DNA of 64,000 nucleotides from Paenibacillus nanensis (GTDB lineage: Bacteria > Bacillota > Bacilli > Paenibacillales > Paenibacillaceae): the NCBI RefSeq assembly GCF_003583765.1, contig NZ_QXQA01000018.1:62001-126000 (forward strand), read 5' to 3'. The position numbers and the translations under genes were made by a program. Below the pieces are notes generated by a model, which was not told where the DNA came from, did not search any database, and worked only from the letters and a program-made list of their open reading frames with translations. How positions within the stretch are numbered: the stretch's first letter is position 1; the number at the start of each line of letters is the position of its first letter. Below are positions 49,714-58,761 of this stretch, in pieces.

Positions 49714-51189
49714 ATGAGAAATTGGTTGAAAGCAGCGGCTGCCGCCACACTGGCCGCGACGATGCTGACGGGCTGCAGCTTCGGGGGGAACGATGGACAA
49801 GGGGAAAAGACGCCGACATCGTTAAAGGTGATGTATTACGATGAGAGCAGCTTCTATCAAGAATATGGCATGCTGTTCAGCGCGCTGTATCCGGAGATCG
49901 AGCTCCAAGTCGTCTCTACGCAAAGCATTTACCAATCGTCCGGTGACGGCGAAGAGGTCGATATCGAAAAGCGGAAGCAAGAGTTTCTGGAAAAAGAGAA
50001 GCCGGACATCTTGATGCTGGAAATGAATGAATACGAGAAAATGGCGCAGGATGGCAAGCTGATCGATTTGAACTCGTACATTACAAAAGATAAATTCGAC
50101 GTCGAAGGCCTCGTGCCGGGTATGGTCGATTACATGAAGGAGCTAGGCGGAGGACAGCTGTACGGTCTGCCGTCGGGCTTCAGCAGCCAAGTGCTTTTCT
50201 ATAACAAAGATCTGTTCGACAAGTACAATATCGCTTATCCAACGGATCAGATGAGCTGGAACGACGTCATTCAGCTTGCAAGACAGTTCCCTGTCGAGGG
50301 ATCGAAGGAAGAGCGCGTGTATGGCCTCAGGGTCGGGTACAGCGGCGATTTGAACCAAATGAGCACGATGATCGCGAATGCGGAAGGCTTGAATTACGTC
50401 AATCCTACAACTAAAGAAATGACGATCAATACGGCGGGCTGGAAAAACGCGGTGCAAACGGCTTACGACGCGTTGAAATCCGACGCGCTCTACTCCGAGG
50501 ATCCGAACAACGGCATGATGGGCGGCACGTCTTATGAAGATTATTTGCTTCGTAATCCGTTTATCAGCAACCGTCTTGCGATGACGATCGATGGAAGCTG
50601 GTTCATCCGCGAGCTGGAGGAAGCGAAAAACAACGTGAAGGATCCGTCGAAGCTCGTTCAGAACTGGGACATCGTAACGATGCCGGTCAGCGCGCAAATG
50701 CCGGATACCAGCTCCAGCACGTACTATAACAATATTTTCTCGATTGCTAAGGATTCAACGAATGCGGACGCGGCATGGAAGTTCATTTCGTATATTTCCG
50801 GCGAAGATTTCGCGCGCGTAAAATCCAAAGTCGCGTATAATAACGGCTTCTCCATTCATACGAAATATATTAAAGACGAAGAGGGCCGCAACTTCGCTGC
50901 GTTCTATAAGCTGAAGCCGGCGAAGCAGCTCTATGACTATACCGATTTCGATAAGCTTCCGACGCAGTTCAGCATGATGTTCTACAACTATATGAACGAA
51001 GAATTTATGGCGATTCAGAACGACGAGAAAACGATCGATGAAGCGCTGGAAACGCTGCAAGTGAAGGGCGAGGAGCTTCTGGCTCAGGAATCGATGACCC
51101 AAGAGGAAATCGATGAAATGTGGCAGAAGCAGATGGAAGAAGAGCAGGCCAAGATGCAAGAAGCGGCAGGCGAAGCGGCGGCTGAATAG
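49714..51189 (+). CDS. Extracellular solute-binding lipoprotein (ABC family 1), orphan
   Basis: A 491-aa lipoprotein: basic start, hydrophobic core with A-A-A-A-A-T-L-A-A-T-M, lipobox L-T-G-C with Cys at about 21. The mature protein has the family-1 sugar-binding build (Q-V-L-F-Y-N-K-D-L-F-D-K near 160, A-M-T-I-D-G-S-W-F near 290, and a Lys/Asp-rich hinge). The last 70 residues form an unusual Glu/Met/Gln-rich helix. No permease or ATPase is adjacent, so it must use a distant ABC transporter or act as a sensor subunit. Ribosome site AAGGAGAG. Confidence 0.88.
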   Translation: MRNWLKAAAAATLAATMLTGCSFGGNDGQGEKTPTSLKVMYYDESSFYQEYGMLFSALYPEIELQVVSTQSIYQSSGDGEEVDIEKRKQEFLEKEKPDILMLEMNEYEKMAQDGKLIDLNSYITKDKFDVEGLVPGMVDYMKELGGGQLYGLPSGFSSQVLFYNKDLFDKYNIAYPTDQMSWNDVIQLARQFPVEGSKEERVYGLRVGYSGDLNQMSTMIANAEGLNYVNPTTKEMTINTAGWKNAVQTAYDALKSDALYSEDPNNGMMGGTSYEDYLLRNPFISNRLAMTIDGSWFIRELEEAKNNVKDPSKLVQNWDIVTMPVSAQMPDTSSSTYYNNIFSIAKDSTNADAAWKFISYISGEDFARVKSKVAYNNGFSIHTKYIKDEEGRNFAAFYKLKPAKQLYDYTDFDKLPTQFSMMFYNYMNEEFMAIQNDEKTIDEALETLQVKGEELLAQESMTQEEIDEMWQKQMEEEQAKMQEAAGEAAAE

Positions 51190-51233
51190 AAGACTGCGGC
51201 CGCGGAATCTACTAGCGTTATGACTTAAGATAG

Positions 51234-51288
51234 GCGTACCTATCGATGCGGGATGCGAAAGCATGGGCAGCGATAGGTGCGCTTTTTT
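51234..51288 (+). terminator. Rho-independent terminator
   Basis: GCGTACCTATCG pairs with CGATAGGTGCGC (one T-G pair), with an inner ATGC-GAAA-GCAT hairpin, then six T. Confidence 0.88.
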
Positions 51289-51298
51289 GTAAAAGATA

Positions 51299-51901
51299 TT
51301 AGGCGCGGAACGTTTTGCCCAGTTCTTTTCCTAGGCCGAAATAATGCCTGAAGTTATAAATGAGGGGGCTCCATGCTTCCGGGTTTATGCGGTCCTCGTC
51401 CAGAATAATGCCAGGATGCGCATGCACCTTTAACGCTTCCGCTTCTACGATCGCAAAGTGCGGATCGTGTTCGGGGATACGGATATTTCTCACCGCGCAT
51501 TCGATTTGAAGCGGACATTCCAGAATGCGGTCGGGCTTCACTTGAACGGATGCTTGGGCGGTCAAATCCGCCGCGGCGAATTTATCCTTTTCATAACGGA
51601 AAGAATTTTGCAATTTATTATCGGGAACCGGATTTTTCCCTGTCAGCGGCGCCAATTTCTCGACATGCGTCCAAAGCTCGGGAGTTGGAACATTTACGAC
51701 GCACTCAGGATGGCTTTTCAGATTTTCGATGGCTTTGCCGCCTATTCCGAGCCCTAGCACGATACAGCTCCCGAGCGCCCACGATGAAGATAATGGGCTG
51801 ATGTTGGTTGAGCCGTCTTCATTTCTCGTAGATAATAGGATGACGGGTGTCCCGTAGTATAAAATTTTTGGCTTAATCTCTTGATGCGTGATTTCCGGCA
51901 T
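51299..51901 (-). CDS. Flavin reductase-like FMN-binding split-barrel protein
   Basis: Start set at ATG 51901 (M-P-E-I-T-H-Q-E-I-K-P-K-I-L-Y-Y-G-T-P-V), the usual opening of this subgroup; the frame is open 22 codons more. The 200-aa split-barrel protein shows V-I-L-L-S-T-R-N-E-D-G-S-T-N-I-S-P-L-S-S (FMN-binding strand pair), N-L-K-S-H-P-E-C-V-V-N-V-P, and H-F-A-I-V-E-A-E-A. Members reduce free flavin with NAD(P)H or bind FMN for other roles. Single gene. Confidence 0.9.
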   Translation of the reverse strand: MPEITHQEIKPKILYYGTPVILLSTRNEDGSTNISPLSSSWALGSCIVLGLGIGGKAIENLKSHPECVVNVPTPELWTHVEKLAPLTGKNPVPDNKLQNSFRYEKDKFAAADLTAQASVQVKPDRILECPLQIECAVRNIRIPEHDPHFAIVEAEALKVHAHPGIILDEDRINPEAWSPLIYNFRHYFGLGKELGKTFRA

Positions 51902-51997
51902 ACGACTCCATACCTCCAAAATAAAAACATATGTTCCTATACTATCATAAGTTAAAATTGATTTCATTAACCTATTTATAGAGAGGAAGGAAGCAGC

Positions 51998-52537
51998 ATG
52001 GGAAAAACGCGATTCATAAGACCGAACGCAGCGTACCGGGAAGCTTATATGGCTTTTTATCAGGATTGGAAAGCGAGCGGGGAGGACATCGTTCCATGGG
52101 TCGTCGAGCGCGATCCAACCGATTTTGATTCATATGTAAATTTTTTGTATGCGGAGGATCGTGAAGAGAAGCTGACGGGGAATAGCTTCGTTCCGCACTC
52201 CACGTATTGGCTTGTCAATGATGAAGAACAAATTGTCGGAGCGGTTAATATCCGCCACCGGCTGAATCAAAAGCTGCTTGAGCAAGGCGGACATATCGGC
52301 TATGGGATTGCGCCTTCTCATCGGGGGAAAGGCTACGCAAAGACTCAGCTGGCGGAAGCCTTGAAGGTTATCCGAGCCTTGGGGGTTGAGCGGGTCCTTC
52401 TCGTGTGCGACGAGGATAACATCGCGTCGGAACGGACGATTCTCGGAGCTGGCGGCAAATTTGAATCCTACTTTACGACGGAGGAAGGCGAAGTGCTGAA
52501 GCGATTTTGGATCGAGCCGGGAGGGAACGGGTTATGA
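51998..52537 (+). CDS. GNAT family N-acetyltransferase
   Basis: A 179-aa acetyltransferase with the YjdJ-like N-terminus (R-P-N-A-A-Y-R-E-A-Y-M-A-F-Y). Acetyl-CoA motif A is G-H-I-G-Y-G-I-A-P-S-H-R-G-K-G-Y-A at about 97-113, followed by V-L-L-V-C-D-E-D-N-I-A-S (motif B, with Asn). The acceptor is unknown. Ribosome site GAGAGGAAGG. Its stop overlaps the ATG of the next, broken, GNAT gene (ATGA), so the pair was once translationally coupled. Confidence 0.92.
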   Translation: MGKTRFIRPNAAYREAYMAFYQDWKASGEDIVPWVVERDPTDFDSYVNFLYAEDREEKLTGNSFVPHSTYWLVNDEEQIVGAVNIRHRLNQKLLEQGGHIGYGIAPSHRGKGYAKTQLAEALKVIRALGVERVLLVCDEDNIASERTILGAGGKFESYFTTEEGEVLKRFWIEPGGNGL

Positions 52538-53086
52538 GGCTAGAAACGGAGCGCTTGGTTCTGAGAGAATTTACGAGGGAGGATATGGAGGCTGTTCACC
52601 GTTACGCTTCCGATCCCGTCGTTACGGCTCATATGATTTGGGGACCGAATACAGAGGCGGAGACGCAAGCTTTTATCGAGATGGTATTAGACATGCAGAA
52701 CCAAGCGCCCCGGACTGGCTTTGAGATGGCCGTAGAATTGAAAGCAAGCGGTGAGCTGATCTGAGGCTGCGGGCTTCATGCAATGGAACCGAAGCAAGGC
52801 GAAATCGGCTACTGCTTTGCGAAGGAGCATTGGGGGAACGGATACGCTTCGGAAGCTGCATCCGCCTTGCTCCGTTTCGGTTTTCGCGGGCTGGGGCTTC
52901 ATCGCATTTACGCCACGTGCAGACCGGCCAATACCGGCTCCGCCGCCGTTATGCGCAAAATCGGAATGACCTGCGAAGGCCATCTCCGCGGATATGTACC
53001 ATAAAGGCGGTTGGCACGACTCGTACCAATACTCCATCTTGGAGCATGAATACGAAGCGTCAAAAACGGAGGGGCTTTCGGAATAG
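52534..53086 (+). pseudogene. GNAT acetyltransferase (RimJ/RimL-like) broken by a nonsense codon and a frameshift
   Basis: From ATG 52534 the frame reads M-R-L-E-T-E-R-L-V-L-R-E-F-T-R-E-D, a RimJ/RimL-type start, to an in-frame TGA at 52762. The same frame then continues with the acetyl-CoA site G-E-I-G-Y-C-F-A-K-E-H-W-G-N-G-Y-A-S-E-A and R-P-A-N-T-G-S-A-A-V-M-R-K-I-G-M until TAA 53002. The expected tail, M-Y-H-K-G-G-W-H-D-S-Y-Q-Y-S-I-L-E, lies in the +1 frame from 52994 to TAG 53084. Two independent lesions mean the gene is almost certainly inactive, unless both are sequencing errors. Confidence 0.88.
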
Positions 53087-53100
53087 GGAGCAGCCCTTTG

Positions 53101-53142
53101 CAAAGAAAGGACCATTCGGAATGGCGAATGGTCCTTTCTTTG
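53101..53142. terminator. Bidirectional terminator
   Basis: Seventeen-base-pair perfect stem (CAAAGAAAGGACCATTC and complement) with an 8-nt loop, rich in T at both ends, between the broken GNAT gene and the converging esterase. Confidence 0.88.
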
Positions 53143-53181
53143 TTAGCCTGTCTCGATGCGGAAAGAAACGGTCCGTATCGC

Positions 53182-54147
53182 CTATCCCTGCAAATGGTCC
53201 ATGAACAGCTTCAGCTTCGTCGGAATGCTGCCCGGCACTTGCTCATGGCCGAAGTAGCGGTACACCGCGATATCCTTTTCGCATGACAGATGGTTATAAA
53301 CGGCGAACACGGTAGAAGGAGGGGTTATATCATCGATAAGTCCAATCATCATCCAGGTGTAGCAGGATATACGCGGCGCCAGGTTCATGATGTCGAAATA
53401 ACTTAATGTGTTCAGAGCGTTAGCTTCGATGTCCGGATCGCTTGAATGGCGGCGGAAATACTCGTTCAGCTCCCCGTATGGTCCGTTAGGCGTCACATCG
53501 ATCGCTCTCCTGAAGTGGGAGAGATATGGGTAGTCCGAAACCGCAAGCTTCGGCTTGCCGGACAGCGCCGCTGCTGCAAGCGTGATCGCGCCGCCTTGGC
53601 TGCCGCCCGTCACCGCGATACGGTCGCCGTTCACTTCAGGCATTGCCGCAAGCACGTCAATTGCTCTCACGGCATCCATATAGACCGCCCGGTAATAATA
53701 TTCCTCCTTGTTCTGAATGCCCTTTGTCATCCAGCCGCCGACATGGCCGTTCGAAGAGACGACATTGTCAACGCTAAGGCCGTGCTGCCCGCGGCAAACC
53801 ATGTGAAGAACCGCATAGCCTTTCAAAGCGAGATCGACCGTTTCGTTTATGTCGCTGTCTTTGATCCAATTGTAACCATGGTACGTCACGATGCCCGGCA
53901 GCGGGTCGTCTTGCTTGGGCATTGCCAGGATCGCTTCAATCGGAGCGTGATTGAAGCCTTGGTACATGACGCGGTAGAGCTTGATCCCTTTGACGGGGTA
54001 GCTTAATTCCGTACGCTCGTAGCTGAGCGGAACCTCTGCCAGCTTAGCGAGAGTAGACGTCCAGAACGAATCGAAATCATCTTTTTTCGTTAACTCGGGC
54101 TTGTAGGCCCGAAGCTGTTCAAGAGGTAAGTCATATGGCTGCGGCAT
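53182..54147 (-). CDS. Acetylxylan esterase / cephalosporin-C deacetylase family protein
   Basis: Start at ATG 54147 (M-P-Q-P-Y-D-L-P-L), after AAAGGATGG. The 321-aa AXE1-family (CE7) hydrolase has the family opening L-x-x-Y-K-P-E-L-T-K-K-D-D-F-D-S-F-W, the conserved R-G-Q-H-G, nucleophile G-G-S-Q-G-G with Ser at about 183, Asp in L-I-D-D-I-T-P-P near 270 and His in F-G-H-E near 300. CE7 enzymes deacetylate xylo-oligosaccharides and small acetyl esters in the cytoplasm. It is 30 bases downstream of the TPR gene on the same strand. Confidence 0.92.
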   Translation of the reverse strand: MPQPYDLPLEQLRAYKPELTKKDDFDSFWTSTLAKLAEVPLSYERTELSYPVKGIKLYRVMYQGFNHAPIEAILAMPKQDDPLPGIVTYHGYNWIKDSDINETVDLALKGYAVLHMVCRGQHGLSVDNVVSSNGHVGGWMTKGIQNKEEYYYRAVYMDAVRAIDVLAAMPEVNGDRIAVTGGSQGGAITLAAAALSGKPKLAVSDYPYLSHFRRAIDVTPNGPYGELNEYFRRHSSDPDIEANALNTLSYFDIMNLAPRISCYTWMMIGLIDDITPPSTVFAVYNHLSCEKDIAVYRYFGHEQVPGSIPTKLKLFMDHLQG

Positions 54148-54177
54148 GATCGATTCCATCCTTTATGAAAGTAATTG

Positions 54178-55056
54178 TCAGCGTTTGAAGCGGCTCCAGG
54201 GCCATCCGAATACTTTGACATGGACAAGCCACTTGGTTGCCCAATGCGTTAAGACGTATAAGACAATAAAAACAATAATGAGCGGTCTGAACAAAAGAAC
54301 GGCGATAAACCAGCTGAGCAGCACTTGCCATGGCTTAAGCCGTTTCAGCACGTTAGTAGGAGCGAGCAAGATGCGATAAAACTTGTAGCTTTTTTGAAGC
54401 GATTCCAGATACGCTTCGCGTATTTGCTTATTTTCCGGGTCGAGTCGGATCGCGTTTTTCAGCATGAGGAGCTGGTCGTCGTAATCGTTCCTGCGTTCGG
54501 CAGCCCAGCCGAGATACAGATAGACATGATCGGACTCTACATCTTGTCGAAGCGCTTCTGAGGCGTACGTCTTCGATGCGCTCCTATTGCCAAGCAGCGC
54601 TTCCGTATAGCTGAGCGCAGCCAGAAACAGCGCGTTCTGAGGGCTGAGCTCAAGACCGGTCAGCAGCAGATCCCTGGCATCCGCATATTTGCTGCGGCGG
54701 TTACAAGCATTCGCCCGCAAGAAATAGTATTGCGGCTCATACGGATCCACGCGCTGCGCGTTGTCCAGCGCTTCATCGAGCGCCTTCCAATTCTCCGACT
54801 CGTAGTAAGCGACCGTTCGAACGAACCAGGCGATGCGGTTGTCCGGATCGCGCCGCAGCGCTTCCTGCGACCAATGCAGCGCTTCCTCGCGCTTGTCTAA
54901 GCGCAGACAGACCTGCCCTAGCATGGCGTAAGCGTCGGCATCCTCCGGCTCCTCGCGGATCAGCGCCATTGCCTCGTCCATTGCTTCCTTGTACCGCTTC
55001 CATTCCATCAGCTGATGTATTCTGGAGTAGCGCAGATACGGGTTTTCTCTTTCCAT
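54178..55056 (-). CDS. TPR-repeat protein with C-terminal membrane anchor
   Basis: Start placed at the second ATG (55056), eight bases after GAGG. The 292-aa product has at least five tetratricopeptide repeats between about residues 20 and 215 (for example A-Y-A-M-L-G-Q-V-C-L-R-L-D-K-R-E-E-A and Y-L-Y-L-G-W-A-A-E-R-R), then a hydrophobic segment at about 250-280 that anchors it. It is 28 bases after the AAA ATPase gene, same strand. A membrane-bound TPR adaptor that presents clients to the ATPase is an attractive reading, but it is inference. Confidence 0.85.
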   Translation of the reverse strand: MERENPYLRYSRIHQLMEWKRYKEAMDEAMALIREEPEDADAYAMLGQVCLRLDKREEALHWSQEALRRDPDNRIAWFVRTVAYYESENWKALDEALDNAQRVDPYEPQYYFLRANACNRRSKYADARDLLLTGLELSPQNALFLAALSYTEALLGNRSASKTYASEALRQDVESDHVYLYLGWAAERRNDYDDQLLMLKNAIRLDPENKQIREAYLESLQKSYKFYRILLAPTNVLKRLKPWQVLLSWFIAVLLFRPLIIVFIVLYVLTHWATKWLVHVKVFGWPWSRFKR

Positions 55057-55084
55057 GGACATAACCTCATGTCGCTTAGAGTAG

Positions 55085-56050
55085 TTATTTCAATCCATTT
55101 GCCTTTATGTAGTCGAGGACGATCTGGTAGTCGTTATTGATGTCGCTGAACGTGGCGTAATTTTTAGCGGTGGAGAACCATTCCAGCGTTGTCGCCTTGC
55201 GCCCTTTAACCGATTTGCGCAGGTCGTCCTGCGTGATCGGTTGGATGTCGCCGGTCTCGAGCGTCCGCTCCAGCGCGGCTTCGACGGCGTCCTTGACCAG
55301 CTGCTCCAGGTCTGCGCCGGAGAAATGGCGAGTCTCCCTCGCGATTCGCGCGAGCTCGAGTCCGTCCGTCGGCTTCCCCGCCAGCTTCAGCCCCAGAATC
55401 GTCTCGCGTTCCGCTTCCTCCGGAGGCGGCACAAAGATCAAATGATTGAACCGGCCGGGCCTGCGCAGCGCGGAATCCAAATACCATGGCGTATTCGTCG
55501 CGCCGATGACAAACACGTTGTCGTTGAACGACTGCAAGCCGTCCAGCTCAAGGAGAAGCTGATTGACCAGCATACGGTCATGATGCTGGCGCATCGTATT
55601 GCGGCTGCCGCCCATGGCGTCAAGCTCATCGATAAAGATAACGCAGGGCTTGTTCTCCCTTGCTTTCTCGAAAATATCGTGAAGATTGCTTTCGCTCTGC
55701 CCTACGTACATGCCGAGAATGGCCTGCAGCTCAATGTGCAGAAAGTTAGCGTCAATCTCGCCGGCTATCGCTCTTGCAAGGAACGTCTTCCCGCAGCCCG
55801 GCGGGCCGTACAGCAGAAGGCTGCCTCCTGCTTCTTTGCCGTATGCGGCGAACAGCTCTGGCTGCTTGAGCGGAAGAATAAAGTTCATGCGGATTTTTTT
55901 CTTCACCGCATCGAGACCGCCAACGTCCGAGAACGTTTCCTTTGGCTTTTCTGTCTCCACAAGCCCTTTACCGTCTTTGTCAAACTGCAGCACTTTAAGT
56001 TTGTTCCGGCGGCGTTCCGCCAGATCATCGCGGTCGTTGTGATCGGACAT
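55085..56050 (-). CDS. AAA+ ATPase of the CDC48/Vps4-like type
   Basis: Start at ATG 56050 after AAGGATGA. The 321-aa protein has a short N-terminal arm and one classical AAA module: T-F-S-D-V-G-G-L-D-A-V-K near 40, Walker A G-P-P-G-C-G-K-T at about 82, pore loop M-Y-V-G-Q-S-E-S-N, Walker B V-I-F-I-D-E-L-D-A, the arginine-finger helix A-L-R-R-P-G-R-F-N, and the lid with F-S-G-A-D-L-E-Q-L. No protease or membrane segment is attached, so a TPR protein encoded next may supply targeting. Leads the AAA-TPR-esterase run. Confidence 0.92.
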   Translation of the reverse strand: MSDHNDRDDLAERRRNKLKVLQFDKDGKGLVETEKPKETFSDVGGLDAVKKKIRMNFILPLKQPELFAAYGKEAGGSLLLYGPPGCGKTFLARAIAGEIDANFLHIELQAILGMYVGQSESNLHDIFEKARENKPCVIFIDELDAMGGSRNTMRQHHDRMLVNQLLLELDGLQSFNDNVFVIGATNTPWYLDSALRRPGRFNHLIFVPPPEEAERETILGLKLAGKPTDGLELARIARETRHFSGADLEQLVKDAVEAALERTLETGDIQPITQDDLRKSVKGRKATTLEWFSTAKNYATFSDINNDYQIVLDYIKANGLK

Positions 56051-56161
56051 GGCCATCATCCTTTATTGAAATTTATACATGGTTCTTATTATACCAGAAA
56101 ACGGGAAATGCCGCCCGCTTATGCGGAGATTTCATGAACGGCAGTTCGGTTCAGCCGAAAA

Positions 56162-56192
56162 AAATCCGGCGCAGCCAAGCCGCGCCGGATTT
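56162..56192 (-). terminator. Terminator of the beta-propeller gene
   Basis: Eleven-base-pair stem AAATCCGGCGC with complement, 9-nt loop. On the minus strand it ends in at least seven T. Confidence 0.9.
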
Positions 56193-56201
56193 AAGGATAG
56201 G

Positions 56202-58673
56202 TTATGGGGTGACACTCGGCATCACGTCCATTGGGACAGGTATCGTACTGTAACGATAGCCGCTGTCAGGGTCGTACGGATAATCCAGCGAGCCCTGCTC
56301 CTTTAAGCTGCCTATGTCGTTAGCCTTCAGCATAGCTTCCGACATGGTATACAGCGTGCTGCCGGCATACAGAATCCGTCTTACCTGCTTCCTGTAGTCG
56401 TAGCCGTATTGGCCGCTTTTCTTCAGATCCTCATTCGTCAAGTGACTGATTCGTCCCCGAAGCTGGAAGCCGTTCTTCAGATCGATGCCATAGACATAAG
56501 CTCCTTGGTACGTGAACTCGCCGTAGGCAGGGAAGCTGCCGTTATCCACAGAATCCTTGCCGCTTAGCTCATGCAGCTCGACCGGGAATGCCAGAAGTCC
56601 CTTTTCTTTCGAAAATAACAGCGCCTTATGATCCTGAAGCAGCTCGGAGTGCGTCCCCCGATCGCCGACGATCTCCTTGAACAACTCCTTCGGACGGCTG
56701 ACGTCGCTGACGTCAAACAAAGCGATTTTGAGCCCTTGGTAATACGCGGTAGTGGCGTCAGCCCCCGCGCCTTTTGAAGGAAGCTCGACCGTATCTTTGC
56801 CGAAGCCGATCAGATGGTTCTCGTCATAAGGATGCAGGTAGTCGCTGTAGCCGGGAATTTTCAGCTGACCCAGAACCGCCGGCTTAACCGGATTGGAGAG
56901 ATCGATGGCAAAAAGCGGGTCCACATTGCGGAAGGTGACCATATAAGCCCGTTTCCCCATGAACCGGACCGAATAAATCCGCTCGCCGGGAGCCAGACCT
57001 TCCAGCTTGCCGACGGTCTCCAGCTTCTCGTTCAGCACGTACACGTTGTTCGTCGAGCCGCCTTCGCCTGATGCCCACATGTTGCCGTTCGTAAGCGCAA
57101 CGCGGAAGTAGCCTTCGTGCTCATCCATCGAAAACTGGTTCAGCAGCTGTCCCGGAACCGAGCCTTCGCTAATATACAAAATATTTCCGTGATCAAGCCG
57201 GAATTTATGAAATTTCGTCTCCTGTTTAAACCGGCTGCCATCCTGCGTGTACACCGTTTGCGCAGCGTATAAATTGTTACGGGAGGCGTAAATCGTTTCG
57301 CCTGCGCCCAGATAAGCGGATACCTGCAGCTGCCCGTCCTCCTGGTTCAAATCGACCGCGCCGACCAGCATCATCGTGCTGTCCGACGGGTTAGGGAAGT
57401 AATGAACGTCCTTCAGCTTAACGGTCATCGCTTTATCCGATACGGCGGTATCACGGTAGAGCGGCTCGAAGGAGGCCGCCAGCTTCTTCGAAGCCTCCGC
57501 CTGCTGCTCTGTCGCAGCTGCATCGCCATCCGCCTTGACGGCAGGCAGCGCGTAAATCGGATACGTGTACTTATTCGTTACCATATACAGCGCGTCGCCG
57601 ATTTTCCGGGACGACAGGTAGCTGCCTTCTTGCTCCAGCTGCCTTATTAAGGTCGGAGCACCGTCTTCCGACAAGTCGTAGACATACGTTCTTACTGCGC
57701 TTTTGTACATGGATGGAGGTCCGATTATCATCTTGCTGTCGGGTGTCGCCTTGCTGACCGTACCGCTTACGGCCGTCGTTCCTTCCTCAAAAACCACATA
57801 GGCTTCGACGTTCCCGATGACGAGCAGGCGGTCTTCGTCGATATAGAGCTGCTGGGGACGGAAGCCTTCTTGTTGACCGTATTCCAGCTTCGCGGCCAGC
57901 CGAGGCTTTGCCGGGTCGGATATATCCGCGATCATAACGCGCGTTCCGCTGATTTGATAAATGTAATGACCGTCCGTCTTGACCCAATCCGCTTCGTCTA
58001 CGCCTTCAACCTGTACGATCGTCCGCGAATGATCGCCGCTTGAACCGGAATCGTCTCCAGAGCTGCCGGAATCGGTTGCAGTTACCTTATCGGCGGCAGG
58101 CGCTGCAGCCGCTTCTTCAACAATGACGCCGCCCATTTCTTGGACCCCATAGGAGCCGCCCTGTACGGAGTGCAGCAGCTCTAGCAGCTTATCCTCGGTG
58201 CCGACAGTCGGCAGCTGCAGCGGCTCGTCAATGCTGACGATCCGCTTAATCCCGTCCCATGTAACGACAGTGCCGAGCGACTCCGAGATGGCCCGGAGCG
58301 GGACCATCGTTATATCGCGTATAGAGCGGGGCTCGACGTCAAGCTGAATCCGCTTGCCTCCCGCTACCATTTGCTTAGACCCAAGCGTTAGGAGCGCTTC
58401 GCGTTCGCCGCGGGTCAGCCGCACAGTCCGCTTGCCGTCCGCTTCGGCATATTGCACCTCTGCGCCGAGCGCTTCGGCGATTTCACGGACCGGGACAAGG
58501 GTAGAGCCGTTCTCGATAAAGGCGGGAGTGGAGAGGGAGAGCGGTCTGCCTTCCATCAAAACTTGAATGCCGCTTTGCGCGGCTGCCGCATCATTCGGCC
58601 TCGTCCATTCAAGCGAAGCCGCAACGCATAGGGTGAGCGTCAAGCATGCTGCAATAATCGCTTTTTTTCTCAT
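56202..58673 (-). CDS. Secreted beta-propeller protein with copper-amine-oxidase N-terminal domain
   Basis: An 823-aa exported protein. Signal peptide at 1-32 (K-K at the start, cleavage near A-A-A-A). Residues about 38-150 are a copper amine oxidase-like N1 domain (stalk): P-A-F-I-E-N-G-S-T-L-V-P-V-R-E-I-A-E-A-L-G and M-V-P-L-R-A-I-S-E-S-L-G. A Gly/Ser/Asp linker at about 195-215 leads into a large Beta_propel (PF09826) domain with V-D-E-A-D-W-V-K-T-D-G-H-Y-I-Y. Both domains are common in Paenibacillus cell-surface proteins. The function is not known. Ribosome site AAAGGAGG. Confidence 0.9.
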   Translation of the reverse strand: MRKKAIIAACLTLTLCVAASLEWTRPNDAAAAQSGIQVLMEGRPLSLSTPAFIENGSTLVPVREIAEALGAEVQYAEADGKRTVRLTRGEREALLTLGSKQMVAGGKRIQLDVEPRSIRDITMVPLRAISESLGTVVTWDGIKRIVSIDEPLQLPTVGTEDKLLELLHSVQGGSYGVQEMGGVIVEEAAAAPAADKVTATDSGSSGDDSGSSGDHSRTIVQVEGVDEADWVKTDGHYIYQISGTRVMIADISDPAKPRLAAKLEYGQQEGFRPQQLYIDEDRLLVIGNVEAYVVFEEGTTAVSGTVSKATPDSKMIIGPPSMYKSAVRTYVYDLSEDGAPTLIRQLEQEGSYLSSRKIGDALYMVTNKYTYPIYALPAVKADGDAAATEQQAEASKKLAASFEPLYRDTAVSDKAMTVKLKDVHYFPNPSDSTMMLVGAVDLNQEDGQLQVSAYLGAGETIYASRNNLYAAQTVYTQDGSRFKQETKFHKFRLDHGNILYISEGSVPGQLLNQFSMDEHEGYFRVALTNGNMWASGEGGSTNNVYVLNEKLETVGKLEGLAPGERIYSVRFMGKRAYMVTFRNVDPLFAIDLSNPVKPAVLGQLKIPGYSDYLHPYDENHLIGFGKDTVELPSKGAGADATTAYYQGLKIALFDVSDVSRPKELFKEIVGDRGTHSELLQDHKALLFSKEKGLLAFPVELHELSGKDSVDNGSFPAYGEFTYQGAYVYGIDLKNGFQLRGRISHLTNEDLKKSGQYGYDYRKQVRRILYAGSTLYTMSEAMLKANDIGSLKEQGSLDYPYDPDSGYRYSTIPVPMDVMPSVTP

Positions 58674-58761
58674 GAAACAGCCTCCTTTAATCCGTACTGT
58701 TACCGGTTATTCCGCCACATCAAGCTGTTACTGAATAAACGAGTACGGAGCGGATTTTGTT

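Noticed and set aside
52762-52764. TGA in the second GNAT gene as a recoded (selenocysteine or read-through) codon
   Set aside because: A second lesion, a frameshift near 52990, is also needed to recover the protein, and no recoding signal is visible.
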